From positions 1 to 64,000 of the forward strand of contig NZ_JADDKQ010000007.1 of NCBI RefSeq assembly GCF_016464425.1: a stretch of DNA of 64,000 bases. Reading direction: 5' to 3'. Of the stretch, positions 42,069-49,017 are shown piece by piece; the stretch's first letter is position 1, and each line of letters starts with the position of its first letter. Under the pieces are notes generated by a model that was not told the DNA's origin, did not search any database, and was given only the letters and a program-made list of their open reading frames with translations. Origin of the DNA: Actinotalea solisilvae. GTDB lineage: Bacteria; Actinomycetota; Actinomycetes; Actinomycetales; Cellulomonadaceae. The position numbers were made by a program, and so were the translations under genes.

Positions 42069-42662
42069 TCAGTGCGCGTGCGCGTGTGCGTGCTCGCGCG
42101 CGGACCCGTCGTCGTGGTGGCCGTGGTCCTCCCCCTCGGCGTGCTGGACGAACGCGACGTACGCGGCCACCGCGCGCCGGCCGGCGTCGACGTCGGCGGC
42201 GTCGTGGTCGCGCGCCGCCCGGGCCGCGCCGAAGAGCGCGTGCACGGGCGCGCGCCGCTCGGGCGGCAGGAGCGCGAGGAGGTCGTCGTCGGACCCGGAC
42301 TCCAGCGCGGCGTCGGCGGCCGCGACGACCGGGTCGACGTGCGCGCCGGCGGGCTGAATCCCCGTGAAACCGACGCCCTCGCCCTGCCGGTGCAGGCGTA
42401 CGAGGGTCTCGAGGAAGAGCCGGTCGGCGACGACGGCGGCGTCGGGCCCGAGCACGCGGACGCGCAGGGCGCGGTCGAAGACGTCGCGCAGCTCGGCCTC
42501 GCCCCCGGCGGGGATCCAGGCGAGCGCGGGCGTGACGTCGCCCGTCTCGAGGGCGCGGCGTCCGGCGGTGACCGCCGGACCGTCGGCCGTGTCGCAGTGG
42601 GCGCGGACCGGGACGGGCCGCAGCGCGGCGGCGACGGTGGTGAGGAGGCGGGTGAGGAGCAT
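42069..42662 (-). CDS. DUF6448-like protein with NiSOD-like HCD start and His-rich tail
   Basis: A 197-aa protein. Its first 24 residues end ...PVPVRA-HCD, closely resembling the Streptomyces NiSOD precursor (short leader, then HCDLPCG). Cleavage after Ala21 would expose His-Cys-Asp. The second NiSOD cysteine is Asp here. A helical region follows, and the tail is His-rich (HGHHDDG, EHAHAHAH), suited to metal binding. The adjacent S26 peptidase fits the processing step. The family matches DUF6448; its function is unknown. Transcribed from an FNR-type class II promoter. Confidence 0.75.
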   Translation of the reverse strand: MLLTRLLTTVAAALRPVPVRAHCDTADGPAVTAGRRALETGDVTPALAWIPAGGEAELRDVFDRALRVRVLGPDAAVVADRLFLETLVRLHRQGEGVGFTGIQPAGAHVDPVVAAADAALESGSDDDLLALLPPERRAPVHALFGAARAARDHDAADVDAGRRAVAAYVAFVQHAEGEDHGHHDDGSAREHAHAHAH

Positions 42663-42692
42663 CGGAGCGTCCTTCCTGTGCGGGTGCCTCCG

Positions 42693-42734
42693 ACGCTAGG
42701 CAGCGCGCGCGGCGACGTCCTTGACGCAGGTCAA
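42693..42734 (-). promoter_or_regulatory. Class II FNR/Crp-type promoter of the HCD-protein operon
   Basis: On the minus strand, TTGACCTGCGTCAA (42734-42721) is a perfect inverted repeat. Exactly 22 bases later comes TAGCGT (42698-42693). This puts the box centre near -41.5, the classical class II position for FNR-family activators. The adjacent Crp/Fnr protein has the E-x-x-S-R helix for TTGA half-sites. Confidence 0.75.
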
Positions 42735-42845
42735 GAGCACGACGGCGCGAGGAGGCGGCTCCCGGCGGTGGACCCGAGGTCCTTCGGCCCTGACCCGTCC
42801 GGCGAGGTGCGACCTAGCGTGGCGAGCACCTGAAGGGAGCGATCG

Positions 42846-43307
42846 ATGCGTCGGCGAACCGTGCTCGGAGTGCTGCTGCTGGCCCTCGTCACCGTGCTGG
42901 GGGTGGTCGCGCAGCCCGCTGTCGCGGCACCCGGCTGGGCGAGCCGCTCGCCCGCGGGGCTGACGATCATGCCCCACGCCCGGCTCGTCGACGGCGGCGC
43001 CGCGGTGTCGGTGTCCCTGCGGATCCGGTGCGTGCCGAACGGCACGGACGGCATCCAGTGGGAGGGCTTCGTCAACGTGGAGCAGGGCGACGTGTTCGGC
43101 TGGAAGGAGCTCGGGCTCCGGTGCGACGGCCGCTGGCACACGCAGCACGTCGTCGTGCCGGTGAGCGCCGAGCCCGGCACCGAGACCTACGTCGCCGGCC
43201 CGGCGACCGTCACGGCCATGCTCGACGACGAGAACACCCTCACCCAGTGGGCCATGGAGGTCCGCACGGTGACCGTGCGCGACGGCTGGGGCTGCCCGCA
43301 CCGCTGA
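42846..43307 (+). CDS. Secreted protein of unknown function
   Basis: A 153-aa exported protein with a Sec signal peptide (VLLLALVTVLGVVAQPAVAA) and a mature part of about 125 residues with three Cys (RIRCVPNG, LRCDGRW, GWGCPHR) and a beta-sandwich look. DUF6299-like is a possibility. ATG with an AAGGGAG ribosome site; a TAGCGT box lies at 42815-42820. Confidence 0.7.
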   Translation: MRRRTVLGVLLLALVTVLGVVAQPAVAAPGWASRSPAGLTIMPHARLVDGGAAVSVSLRIRCVPNGTDGIQWEGFVNVEQGDVFGWKELGLRCDGRWHTQHVVVPVSAEPGTETYVAGPATVTAMLDDENTLTQWAMEVRTVTVRDGWGCPHR

Positions 43308-43317
43308 GCGCCCTCGC

Positions 43318-43366
43318 GGTTCTGGAACGAATCCGGCGCTCCCACCGCCGGATCCGTGCCAGAACT
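43318..43366. repeat. Dispersed palindromic element, copy B
   Basis: Arms GTTCTGG (43319-43325)/CCAGAAC (43359-43365) and ATCCGGCG/CGCCGGAT. Same 47-bp core length and arm sequences as copy A at 31941-31987. It lies between convergent genes, 11 bases after one stop and 4 before the other. Confidence 0.75.
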
Positions 43367-43369
43367 CGC

Positions 43370-44878
43370 TCAGGTGGTCGCGCGGTGCACGAGGTCCACG
43401 AGCTCCGCGACGTCGGCGTCGCCGTCGAGCGCTGCGGTGAGGCCCTCCGCCTCGGCGCGCAGGTCCGCGTCGCTCACGCGCTCCGACCACGGGCCGCCGA
43501 CGAGCCGGTCGGTGAGCAGCGCGACGACGAAGTCCTGGCGCAGGCGGGGCGACGCCTCGCGCGGCGACGACGCGGTGTCCGACGCCGCCAGGGTTCCCGT
43601 GCGCTCGACCGCCCGGCCGGACTCGTCGAGGTAGCGGACCGTCGCGGTGACGAACGGCTCGCGGGCCTTGGCGTCGCGCAGGGCGACCTCGTAGAGCGCG
43701 GTCGTCGTGTGACCCGCGAAGACCTCGCCGGCGTCGACGGCGTCGTTGCGGAAGTCCTCGTCGGCGATCGCCCGGTTCTCGTAGCCGATCAGCCGGTACC
43801 CCGAGACCTGGGCGGGGTCGAACTCGACCTGGGCGCGGGCGTCCGTCGCGGCGACGACGAGCGAGCCGGTCAGGCCCGACGCGAACACGCGCTCGGCCTC
43901 CGCCGCCGTGTCGATGTAGACGTGCCAGCCGTCGCCCTGGTCGGCGAGCTGCTCGAGCAGGTAGTCGTTGTAGGTGGTGATGCCGACGCCGACCGACACG
44001 AGGTTGATCCCGGACTTCGCCTCGGTGCTGATCCGTTGGAGGATCCCCTCGGGGTCGGTCTCGCCGACGTTCGCGACGCCGTCGCTGATGAGGACGACGC
44101 GCGTCATCCGACCCTCGGTGCGCATCTGGAGCGCGAGGTCGTAGCCGAGCGCGAGCCCGGCGGCGGCGTTGGTGGAGTCCTGCGGGTAGAGCGCCTCGAT
44201 CGCGTCGAGGACGGTGCCGCGCTCGGACACCGACGTCGGCTCGAGCGCCACGGACGCCTCGGTGGAGTAGCAGACCATCGCGACCCGGTCCGAGGCGCGT
44301 AGCGAGCCGACGAGCGTCCGCAGCGCGGTCTTGGTCGTCTCGATCTTGCCGTCGTCGCCCATCGAGCCGGAGCAGTCGACGACGAGCGCGATGTCGGCGT
44401 CCGGCCGCGACTCGGTCGAGGTCGGCGCGCTCGCGATGCCCACGCGCACCAGGCGGTGCTCGGGCTCGAACGGGAGGGCGGCGGCGTCGATCGTCACGCC
44501 GAGCCCGTCCTCGGGGGCGGGGTAGTCCTGTGCGAAGTAGTTGACGAACTCCTCGGTGCGGACCTCGCTCGGGTCGACGCCGTACCCCTGCGTCATGGCG
44601 TCGCGGAAGCGCGTGTAGGAGCCGGTGTCGATGTCGAGCGCGAAGGTCGACAGCGGGTCCCCGGCGGGGTCCGTCATCCCGGACCGGGCGGCGCCCGACG
44701 ACGGCTCGGGCTCGGGGTAGGTCTCCTCGGCCGTGCTCGGCCCGGGCGCGACGTAGCCGCCGTCCTCCGTGGCGCCGTCGGCCGTGCCGCTGCCGCTGGC
44801 CGCGCACCCGGCGAGCGTGATCGCGGCGACGAGCGCCGCGGCCGTGAGACCGGTCGTCCTGACCTGCTGAGTCCTCAT
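43370..44878 (-). CDS. VWA-domain lipoprotein (YfbK-like)
   Basis: A 502-aa lipoprotein with the lipobox ITLAGC. An N-terminal VWF-N region (PLSTFALDIDTGSYTRFRDA) is followed by a VWA domain with MIDAS DCSGSMGDDGK and a C-terminal DUF3520 region. It matches the YfbK type, extracytoplasmic and of unclear function. The mature N-terminus is Gly/Ser/Glu-rich. It is monocistronic and diverges from the AraC gene. Confidence 0.9.
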   Translation of the reverse strand: MRTQQVRTTGLTAAALVAAITLAGCAASGSGTADGATEDGGYVAPGPSTAEETYPEPEPSSGAARSGMTDPAGDPLSTFALDIDTGSYTRFRDAMTQGYGVDPSEVRTEEFVNYFAQDYPAPEDGLGVTIDAAALPFEPEHRLVRVGIASAPTSTESRPDADIALVVDCSGSMGDDGKIETTKTALRTLVGSLRASDRVAMVCYSTEASVALEPTSVSERGTVLDAIEALYPQDSTNAAAGLALGYDLALQMRTEGRMTRVVLISDGVANVGETDPEGILQRISTEAKSGINLVSVGVGITTYNDYLLEQLADQGDGWHVYIDTAAEAERVFASGLTGSLVVAATDARAQVEFDPAQVSGYRLIGYENRAIADEDFRNDAVDAGEVFAGHTTTALYEVALRDAKAREPFVTATVRYLDESGRAVERTGTLAASDTASSPREASPRLRQDFVVALLTDRLVGGPWSERVSDADLRAEAEGLTAALDGDADVAELVDLVHRATT

Positions 44879-45080
44879 CGCAACCCCATCCGTGTCGTCG
44901 CTGACGTTGCGGGGACGCTAGGACGGCGAGGTGCCCGCGCGGGGCCGGAAAGCCGGTTCGTGATCAAGACGATGAGCTGTTGTGACCGATGTGGCCGCCC
45001 TGTTGTCACTCCGTGGCCTGCCCGTGACCTGCGGTTCCACCGATCGGGTGAGGCATGCTGGGGCCTCGAGGAGGTGCCGC

Positions 45081-45533
45081 GTGGGGCGTGCGACGGAGGA
45101 GATCAACCGGGCGATGCTGCGCGTGCGCGACGCGATCGACGGCGGCTACCGCGACGAGCTGGACCTGGCGACGCTCGCCGCCGTCGCGCACGTGACGCCC
45201 GACCACCTCGTGCGCTCGTTCCGCCGCGTGTTCGGCGAGACGCCGCACCGCTACCTCCAGCGCCGGCGCGTGGAGCGCGCGATGTTCCTGCTGCGGTCGA
45301 CGTCGTGGCCGGTCACCCGCATCTGCCTGGAGGTGGGGTTCACGAGCCTCGGCACGTTCGGCCGGACGTTCACCGCCGTCGTCGGCGAGTCCCCGACGGT
45401 GTACCGGGGCCGGGGTGACCTGCCCGCGGTGCCGGGCTGCGTGACGCTCGCGTGGATGCGACCGGCGGTGTTCCGCGACCCGGAGCAGACCATGCCGGTT
45501 TCGGAGAGGCGCACGGATCCGGCGCCCGCCTAG
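45081..45533 (+). CDS. AraC family transcriptional regulator
   Basis: A 150-aa regulator that consists almost only of the AraC DNA-binding domain, with two HTH motifs (LATLAAVAHVTPDHLVRSFR and VTRICLEVGFTSLGTFGRTF). The GTG at 45081 follows GAGGAGGT, which decides against the longer ORF from 44982. It lies just before a VOC-family gene, a pairing common in actinobacteria; the regulator probably controls it. Confidence 0.88.
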   Translation: MGRATEEINRAMLRVRDAIDGGYRDELDLATLAAVAHVTPDHLVRSFRRVFGETPHRYLQRRRVERAMFLLRSTSWPVTRICLEVGFTSLGTFGRTFTAVVGESPTVYRGRGDLPAVPGCVTLAWMRPAVFRDPEQTMPVSERRTDPAPA

Positions 45534-45542
45534 CGTCGAGCC

Positions 45543-45953
45543 ATGACCCTCACCGCGAACAACCTCTCGTCCATCTACGTGCTCGACCAGGACCAGGCGC
45601 TCGACTTCTACGTCGGCGTGCTCGGCCTCGAGGTCTCGGCCGACATGATGTTCGGTTCCATGCGCTGGCTGACCGTGCGCGTCCCGGGCGACCGCAAGGA
45701 GATCCTCCTGGAGAAGCCCGGCCCGCCGGCCCACGACCCTGCCACCGCGGACGAGGTCCGCGCTCTGGTCACCAAGGGCGCCGGGGGTGGTTGGCTCGCC
45801 TTCACGACCGACGACGTCGACGGCGTCCACGAGCGTCTCGTGTCCGCCGGGGTGCAGATCACGCAGCCGCCGACGGACATGGGCTACGGCCGCGACATGG
45901 GCCTGCGCGACCCGTTCGGCAACAACATCAGGATCGGCACGCTGCGCGGCTGA
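45543..45953 (+). CDS. VOC family protein (glyoxalase/dioxygenase fold)
   Basis: A 136-aa vicinal-oxygen-chelate protein with paired beta-alpha-beta-beta-beta modules (LDFYVGVLGLEV; GVQITQPPTDMG; RDPFGNNIRIG). Substrate unknown. The ATG is 6 nt after TAGCGT (45531-45536), and the TAG of the AraC stop forms part of that -10 box, so it can be transcribed leaderlessly on its own. Confidence 0.88.
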   Translation: MTLTANNLSSIYVLDQDQALDFYVGVLGLEVSADMMFGSMRWLTVRVPGDRKEILLEKPGPPAHDPATADEVRALVTKGAGGGWLAFTTDDVDGVHERLVSAGVQITQPPTDMGYGRDMGLRDPFGNNIRIGTLRG

Positions 45954-45994
45954 CGAGGTGCGCGCTGCGGCGTCGGACTGCGGTGGTGCTGGGG

Positions 45995-46039
45995 GCGGGT
46001 GACGGGAATCGAACCCGCGCTATCAGCTTGGGAAGCTGA
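45995..46039 (-). repeat. attL: duplicated 3' half of tRNA-Gly
   Basis: Identical to 47985-48029, from the acceptor 3' strand through the T-arm and anticodon 3' stem. It then diverges at GAGAGCG against GAAGTTC. Not a functional tRNA, since the 5' half is missing. Confidence 0.9.
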
Positions 46040-46136
46040 GAGCGTCGGATCGTCAGCCCTGCTACGAGGACGAACCTGCAGGCCAGGGGCTTCGAATGCT
46101 TCCGGAAGCGGAATAGAGGTGCACGCTGCTGATCGT

Positions 46137-46166
46137 GCTAGTGGCACGTTGTGGCACGCCACTAGC
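46137..46166. repeat. Inverted repeat near the left end of the element
   Basis: Perfect 9-bp arms GCTAGTGGC/GCCACTAGC with two GTGGCAC copies. CGCCACTAGCGCT recurs at the start of the ribbon-helix-helix gene (about 47105). Could be integrase arm sites. The remainder of 46040-46445 has no credible gene. Confidence 0.45.
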
Positions 46167-46408
46167 GCTGACCCCGCGCGTTTCACGGGTTAAGACCACC
46201 CGGAGAGGCACTCATCGCCGAGGCGTCGTTTCGACCGCCGCGCCAACGTGATGCCGGGACGATCCGTGCCGCAATCTTGCGATTGCCCGCCAAGCTCGCA
46301 TCCCGGCGAGCCGTGCTGCTTGACGCTCCAGGAGGTCACCACAGCGCCGCGCGACTGGGCGCATCGGCGCAGCACAGGCGCCGAGAGCTCGGCCGCTGCA
46401 CCGTGGAT

Positions 46409-46441
46409 GGGAGGGCTGGCCCTATTCGGGTCAGCCCTCCC
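46409..46441 (-). terminator. Terminator of the small membrane protein gene
   Basis: Stem GGGAGGGCTG (46409-46418)/CAGCCCTCCC (46432-46441), immediately downstream of the minus-strand gene stop. Confidence 0.6.
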
Positions 46442-46445
46442 TCTG

Positions 46446-46733
46446 TTAGTTCTTGATGAATTTATTCGCGAAGATGTAGAGGACGGGCTCCCCGATGCCG
46501 ATCAGGGAGAGGCCTATGGCCGCTCCGCCGATGGTCCAGAAGTAGCCGCCCGCGAGAAGAATCACGACCGCGAGAATGAGCGGCACGACGCGCGCGGCCG
46601 CTGCGACCCGCACTTCGTTGGAGGCGCCCTTCCACTCGACTTCGAACGGCTGTCGGGTCTGCGGGTCCTGGTCCGGTCCGCCGTACTCCTCGTGGATTCC
46701 AGGAGCGACGCTGGCGTTCGTTGCGACGTGCAT
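46446..46733 (-). CDS. Small membrane protein of the element
   Basis: A 95-aa protein. The N-terminal half is soluble (PFEVEWKGASNEVRV), and the C-terminal half has two hydrophobic segments (VVPLILAVVILLAGGYFW and GAAIGLSLIGIGEPVLYIF), ending NKFIKN. No family recognised. AAAGGA precedes the ATG. Codons such as AAT and TTA make it less GC-rich than neighbours, consistent with transfer. Confidence 0.65.
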   Translation of the reverse strand: MHVATNASVAPGIHEEYGGPDQDPQTRQPFEVEWKGASNEVRVAAAARVVPLILAVVILLAGGYFWTIGGAAIGLSLIGIGEPVLYIFANKFIKN

Positions 46734-46924
46734 GTGAGTGGTCCTTTCAGGTGATTGGGGTCATGGCAGTGCCTCTCAAATAGGGAAAGCCGGACAAGGG
46801 CGAAGCCACGTGCGCCGGCGCTAAGTTGGCCCGAGGGCCGGCGGTGCGCGCGCGCTCCGGGCTGTGTCACGTCGTGGGCGCGACGCCCGCATCGAGGTGG
46901 TCATGGAGCCGAGAGTAGTCCAGG

Positions 46925-46975
46925 TGACATGCCCCTGTCAGCATCGGTGACACACCGTGTCGGTGTTGGTATAGT
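46925..46975 (+). promoter_or_regulatory. Promoter and operators of the ribbon-helix-helix gene
   Basis: GTGACA (46947-46952), 17 bases, TATAGT (46970-46975). A GACAC-ACC-GTGTC palindrome (46949-46961) overlaps the -35 and spacer, and TGACA-N6-TGTCA (46925-46940) lies just upstream. Likely autoregulated. Confidence 0.65.
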
Positions 46976-47093
46976 CTCGGTAGCACCGGGTGTCCGGGTG
47001 AGCGTTCAAGCTGGCTGGTCGAGGTGACTCGGCGGCACCGGACGCCACGTGCCGATGAGCTTCGGGTACCCAACTGAGCACGGAAGGAGAGAC

Positions 47094-47360
47094 ATGGCTG
47101 AGCGCTCGCCACTAGCGCTTGCTTCGCGTCACGGCGGCGACGGCGCGGCCGAGGCGCCGCGGCGTCTGGTCGTTGAGCTGAACCGCAGGGCAGCCACTGA
47201 CCTGGCATGGCTGGTGGAGTCTGAAGAAGTCAATAAGACGACGGTGGTCAACAGGGCGCTGCAGGTCTACCGACTCCTCGTTGAGGCCCAAAGGAACGGC
47301 GGATCGGTCACGCTCCTTGACCCAGCGCACGGCGAAGCGACCCTGCGGATCATCACTTAG
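47094..47360 (+). CDS. Ribbon-helix-helix protein of the element
   Basis: An 88-aa protein with an RHH (CopG/Arc-like) fold at about 23-70: strand RRLVVELNRRAATDL, helices WLVESEEVNKTTVVNRAL and YRLLVEA. Such proteins act as repressors or excision factors in mobile elements. The ATG at 47094 follows AAGGAGAG, preferred over ATG 47049. The stop lies in the first unit of a 20-bp tandem repeat. Confidence 0.75.
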   Translation: MAERSPLALASRHGGDGAAEAPRRLVVELNRRAATDLAWLVESEEVNKTTVVNRALQVYRLLVEAQRNGGSVTLLDPAHGEATLRIIT

Positions 47361-47390
47361 TCGCGTGCGTCATCACTTAGTCGCGTGCGG
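47351..47390. repeat. 20-bp tandem duplication at two gene ends
   Basis: Two copies of CATCACTTAGTCGCGTGCG plus one variable base. The first contains the RHH stop codon and the second contains the integrase remnant stop on the other strand. Confidence 0.9.
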
Positions 47391-47962
47391 CAACTCGGGC
47401 GCGGCTTGTCGGCGCCTCGGCGCCTCGGTCAGGCGGTTCGTGTCTCGCCTCAGTGCGTCGTCGGCAGTGTGTTGGCAGTGCGACGCCGCCCTCGAGCTGG
47501 CGTGCCCCGCTCGCTCCATCAGTTCCGGAAGAGCCCACTCCCGCGCGGCAGCGGACTGTGCGTCAAGACGCACAGTCCGCTCTCGGCCGCCCGCTCGTGC
47601 GAGCGGTAGTGGCGCGCCGATCCACTGCTCCTGCGGCTGCATGTACAAAGCCCGCGCGCTGTAGGCCAGGACCTCGCGGGGAGGCGATGCATTCGCCGCC
47701 GGTAGTCGCCAACCCCCCTTGCTCGCCGCGGCGGAGGTCGTGCCACAGCCCGCGAGCCATCCGGGACGTCTTGTGGGCGAGCGCCCGATCGGCCTCCGTC
47801 TTGGTCCGAAACGTCCCGAGCGACCGCCCGTCGTCCGGCTTCGTGCAGCGGCCCGCCAGGGACCCGAGGAGGGCCGGCGGATTGCGCCGCTGACGCGGCG
47901 ATGGGGGTGTGTCGAGCGGGTCTTCGCGGGCGTCCTGAAGAGGTAGGACGTAGACGCCACAA
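47373..47962 (-). pseudogene. Tyrosine integrase, frameshifted and internally deleted
   Basis: On the minus strand, one frame keeps the N-terminal domain (GRSLGTFRTKTEADRAL, then TSRMARGLWHDLRRGE; about 47850-47740) and another keeps the C-terminus (LPELMERAGHASSRAASHC, then NRLTEAPRRRQAA; about 47560-47373). About 195 codons remain of the usual 370-400. The central domain and Arg/His box are gone, and the tail Tyr motif (normally RYQHAT) reads HCQHTA. It abuts the tRNA, as an active integrase would. Confidence 0.75.
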
Positions 47963-47983
47963 GCGCCTGACCTCCTACGACGG

Positions 47984-48054
47984 AGCGGGTGACGGGAATC
48001 GAACCCGCGCTATCAGCTTGGGAAGCTGAAGTTCTGCCACTGAACTACACCCGC
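47984..48054 (-). tRNA. tRNA-Gly (anticodon CCC)
   Basis: 71 nt. Acceptor GCGGGTG pairs with CACCCGC plus discriminator T, the D-arm is TTCAGTGGCAGAA, the anticodon stem is TCAGC/GCTGA with loop TTCCCAA, and the T-arm is GCGGGTTCGATTCCCGT. CCA is not encoded. It is the attachment site of the element to its left. Confidence 0.93.
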
Positions 48055-48143
48055 GAGCGCCCGGCTGCCGGGCGCGCGGACCGATCATACCCGGCGCCGC
48101 GGGCCGCACCCGCCGGGTCCGCGCTGCCCGCTGTGAACAGATT

Positions 48144-48197
48144 TTGTCCACAGGGTTGGGCACAGATTCCCGCGTGAGCGCGCCTAGCTGTGGACAG
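48144..48197. other. DnaA-box-like sites upstream of RNA B
   Basis: TTGTCCACA (48144-48152) matches the DnaA box used in high-GC actinobacteria exactly, and TGTGGACAG (48189-48197) is one mismatch from its complement. Two sites are too few for an origin; they may be regulatory for RNA B. Confidence 0.5.
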
Positions 48198-48241
48198 CGC
48201 TGTGCACGGAGGGCGTGCCGAAACTCGGCCGCCGGAGTCCC

Positions 48242-48271
48242 TTGTGAGCGCTCGCAGGACGGGTCTACAAC
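48242..48271 (+). promoter_or_regulatory. Promoter of structured RNA B
   Basis: TTGTGA (48242-48247), 18 bases, TACAAC (48266-48271). Same spacing and flanks (CCCTTGTnnG) as the RNA A promoter. Confidence 0.7.
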
Positions 48272-48277
48272 TGCTCC

Positions 48278-48565
48278 AACGGCAGTGCGGGACCGGCGCC
48301 GGACCAGGGAGACCTGGACCGGACGGGTGTCGCACCGCCGGCCGACCGGAGAACGACGGACCGTCCCGCCTGGGTGACCTGGCGGGCTGTGGATGGCGAC
48401 GCAGGCGTCCGACGGGCCCGGGAGGCAGGTCGTCACCGACCGACGTGCGGCTCGCCGCACGGACGGTCGGCCGCATCGCCGCAGCGGAGGTCGTGCCCCC
48501 CGGTCCGCCGGGGTCGCGGCTGACGGTCACGCAGGGCCCCTCGGACGCTTACTCCGGGGGGCCTT
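48278..48565 (+). ncRNA. Structured RNA B, paralogue of RNA A
   Basis: About 290 nt without a plausible gene, ending in a hairpin (48535-48545 with 48553-48563) whose CGCTTAC loop is the same as in RNA A. Shared blocks are CCAGG-GAGA-CCTGG (48304-48317), ACGACGGACC (48353-48362), a CGCC/GGCG stem (48367-48384), and CCGCATCGCCG (48471 onward). The stem pair CACC/GGTG in A is CGCC/GGCG here, a compensatory change with an equal 10-nt loop. Family unknown; an Ms1/6S-like RNA is possible from its size. Confidence 0.65.
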
Positions 48566-48618
48566 CGCGTTGTCCGGGCGAGACGGCCCTGCCCGCGCCG
48601 CCCCGCGGTGCGCCGTCG

Positions 48619-48942
48619 TCAGGCGACGAGGTCCTGGTACTCCGGGTGCCGGCGGATGTACGCGGCGACGAAGGGGCACTGCGGGTCCACGCTCGCGCCG
48701 CGCGACCGGACGTCGTCGAGCGCCCAGCGCACGAGCGTCGAGCCGATGCCGTGGCCCTCGGCGTCCGGGTCGACCTCGGTGTGCGTGAACGTCACGCGGT
48801 CGCCGTGCTCGCGCACGTAGGACGCGCCGACCTCCTCGCCGCGCAGCGTCGCGACGTACCGTGAACCGTCACGTCGTACCTGCACCGGCACCTCCACCTC
48901 GCCGTCGCTCGGAAGGTCGGGGGCGGCGCCGGTGTTCTCCAT
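48619..48942 (-). CDS. GNAT-like N-acetyltransferase, YjdJ/Gtn type
   Basis: A 107-aa short GNAT protein with the acetyl-CoA loop AEGHGIGSTLVRWAL and a C-terminal VDPQCPFVAAYIRRHPEYQ typical of the small YjdJ-like subgroup. Substrate unknown. The ATG at 48942 begins a hydrophilic N-terminal extension of about 20 residues. Confidence 0.88.
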   Translation of the reverse strand: MENTGAAPDLPSDGEVEVPVQVRRDGSRYVATLRGEEVGASYVREHGDRVTFTHTEVDPDAEGHGIGSTLVRWALDDVRSRGASVDPQCPFVAAYIRRHPEYQDLVA

Positions 48943-49017
48943 GGCGTCACCGTACGACGAGCCCCGGCGCCCGGCGCGGCGGCGGCGGCCGGCCCGCGAG
49001 CACCCGAAGGAGCGCAC

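Larger units (their letters stand above)
45995..48054. mobile_element. Decayed tRNA-Gly integrative element
   Basis: Bounded by a 45-bp direct repeat of the tRNA-Gly 3' half (45995-46039 and 47985-48029), with the complete tRNA only on the right. The inside (about 1.95 kb) holds a small membrane protein, a ribbon-helix-helix protein and a broken tyrosine integrase next to the tRNA. This is the normal order of an element inserted at a tRNA 3' end. Its codon and base use is less GC-extreme than its surroundings. Confidence 0.82.

Noticed and set aside
42069..42662. True nickel superoxide dismutase
   Set aside because: Only the precursor-like start matches. Cys6 and the rest of the SodN sequence are absent.
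45999..46193. ORF that begins MTGIEPALSAWEAE
   Set aside because: Its first part is the antisense reading of tRNA-Gly 3' sequence. The same false protein start occurs over the complete tRNA at 47989.
48144..48197. Chromosomal origin of replication
   Set aside because: Only one exact and one near DnaA box, no AT-rich unwinding region, and no dnaA or dnaN nearby.
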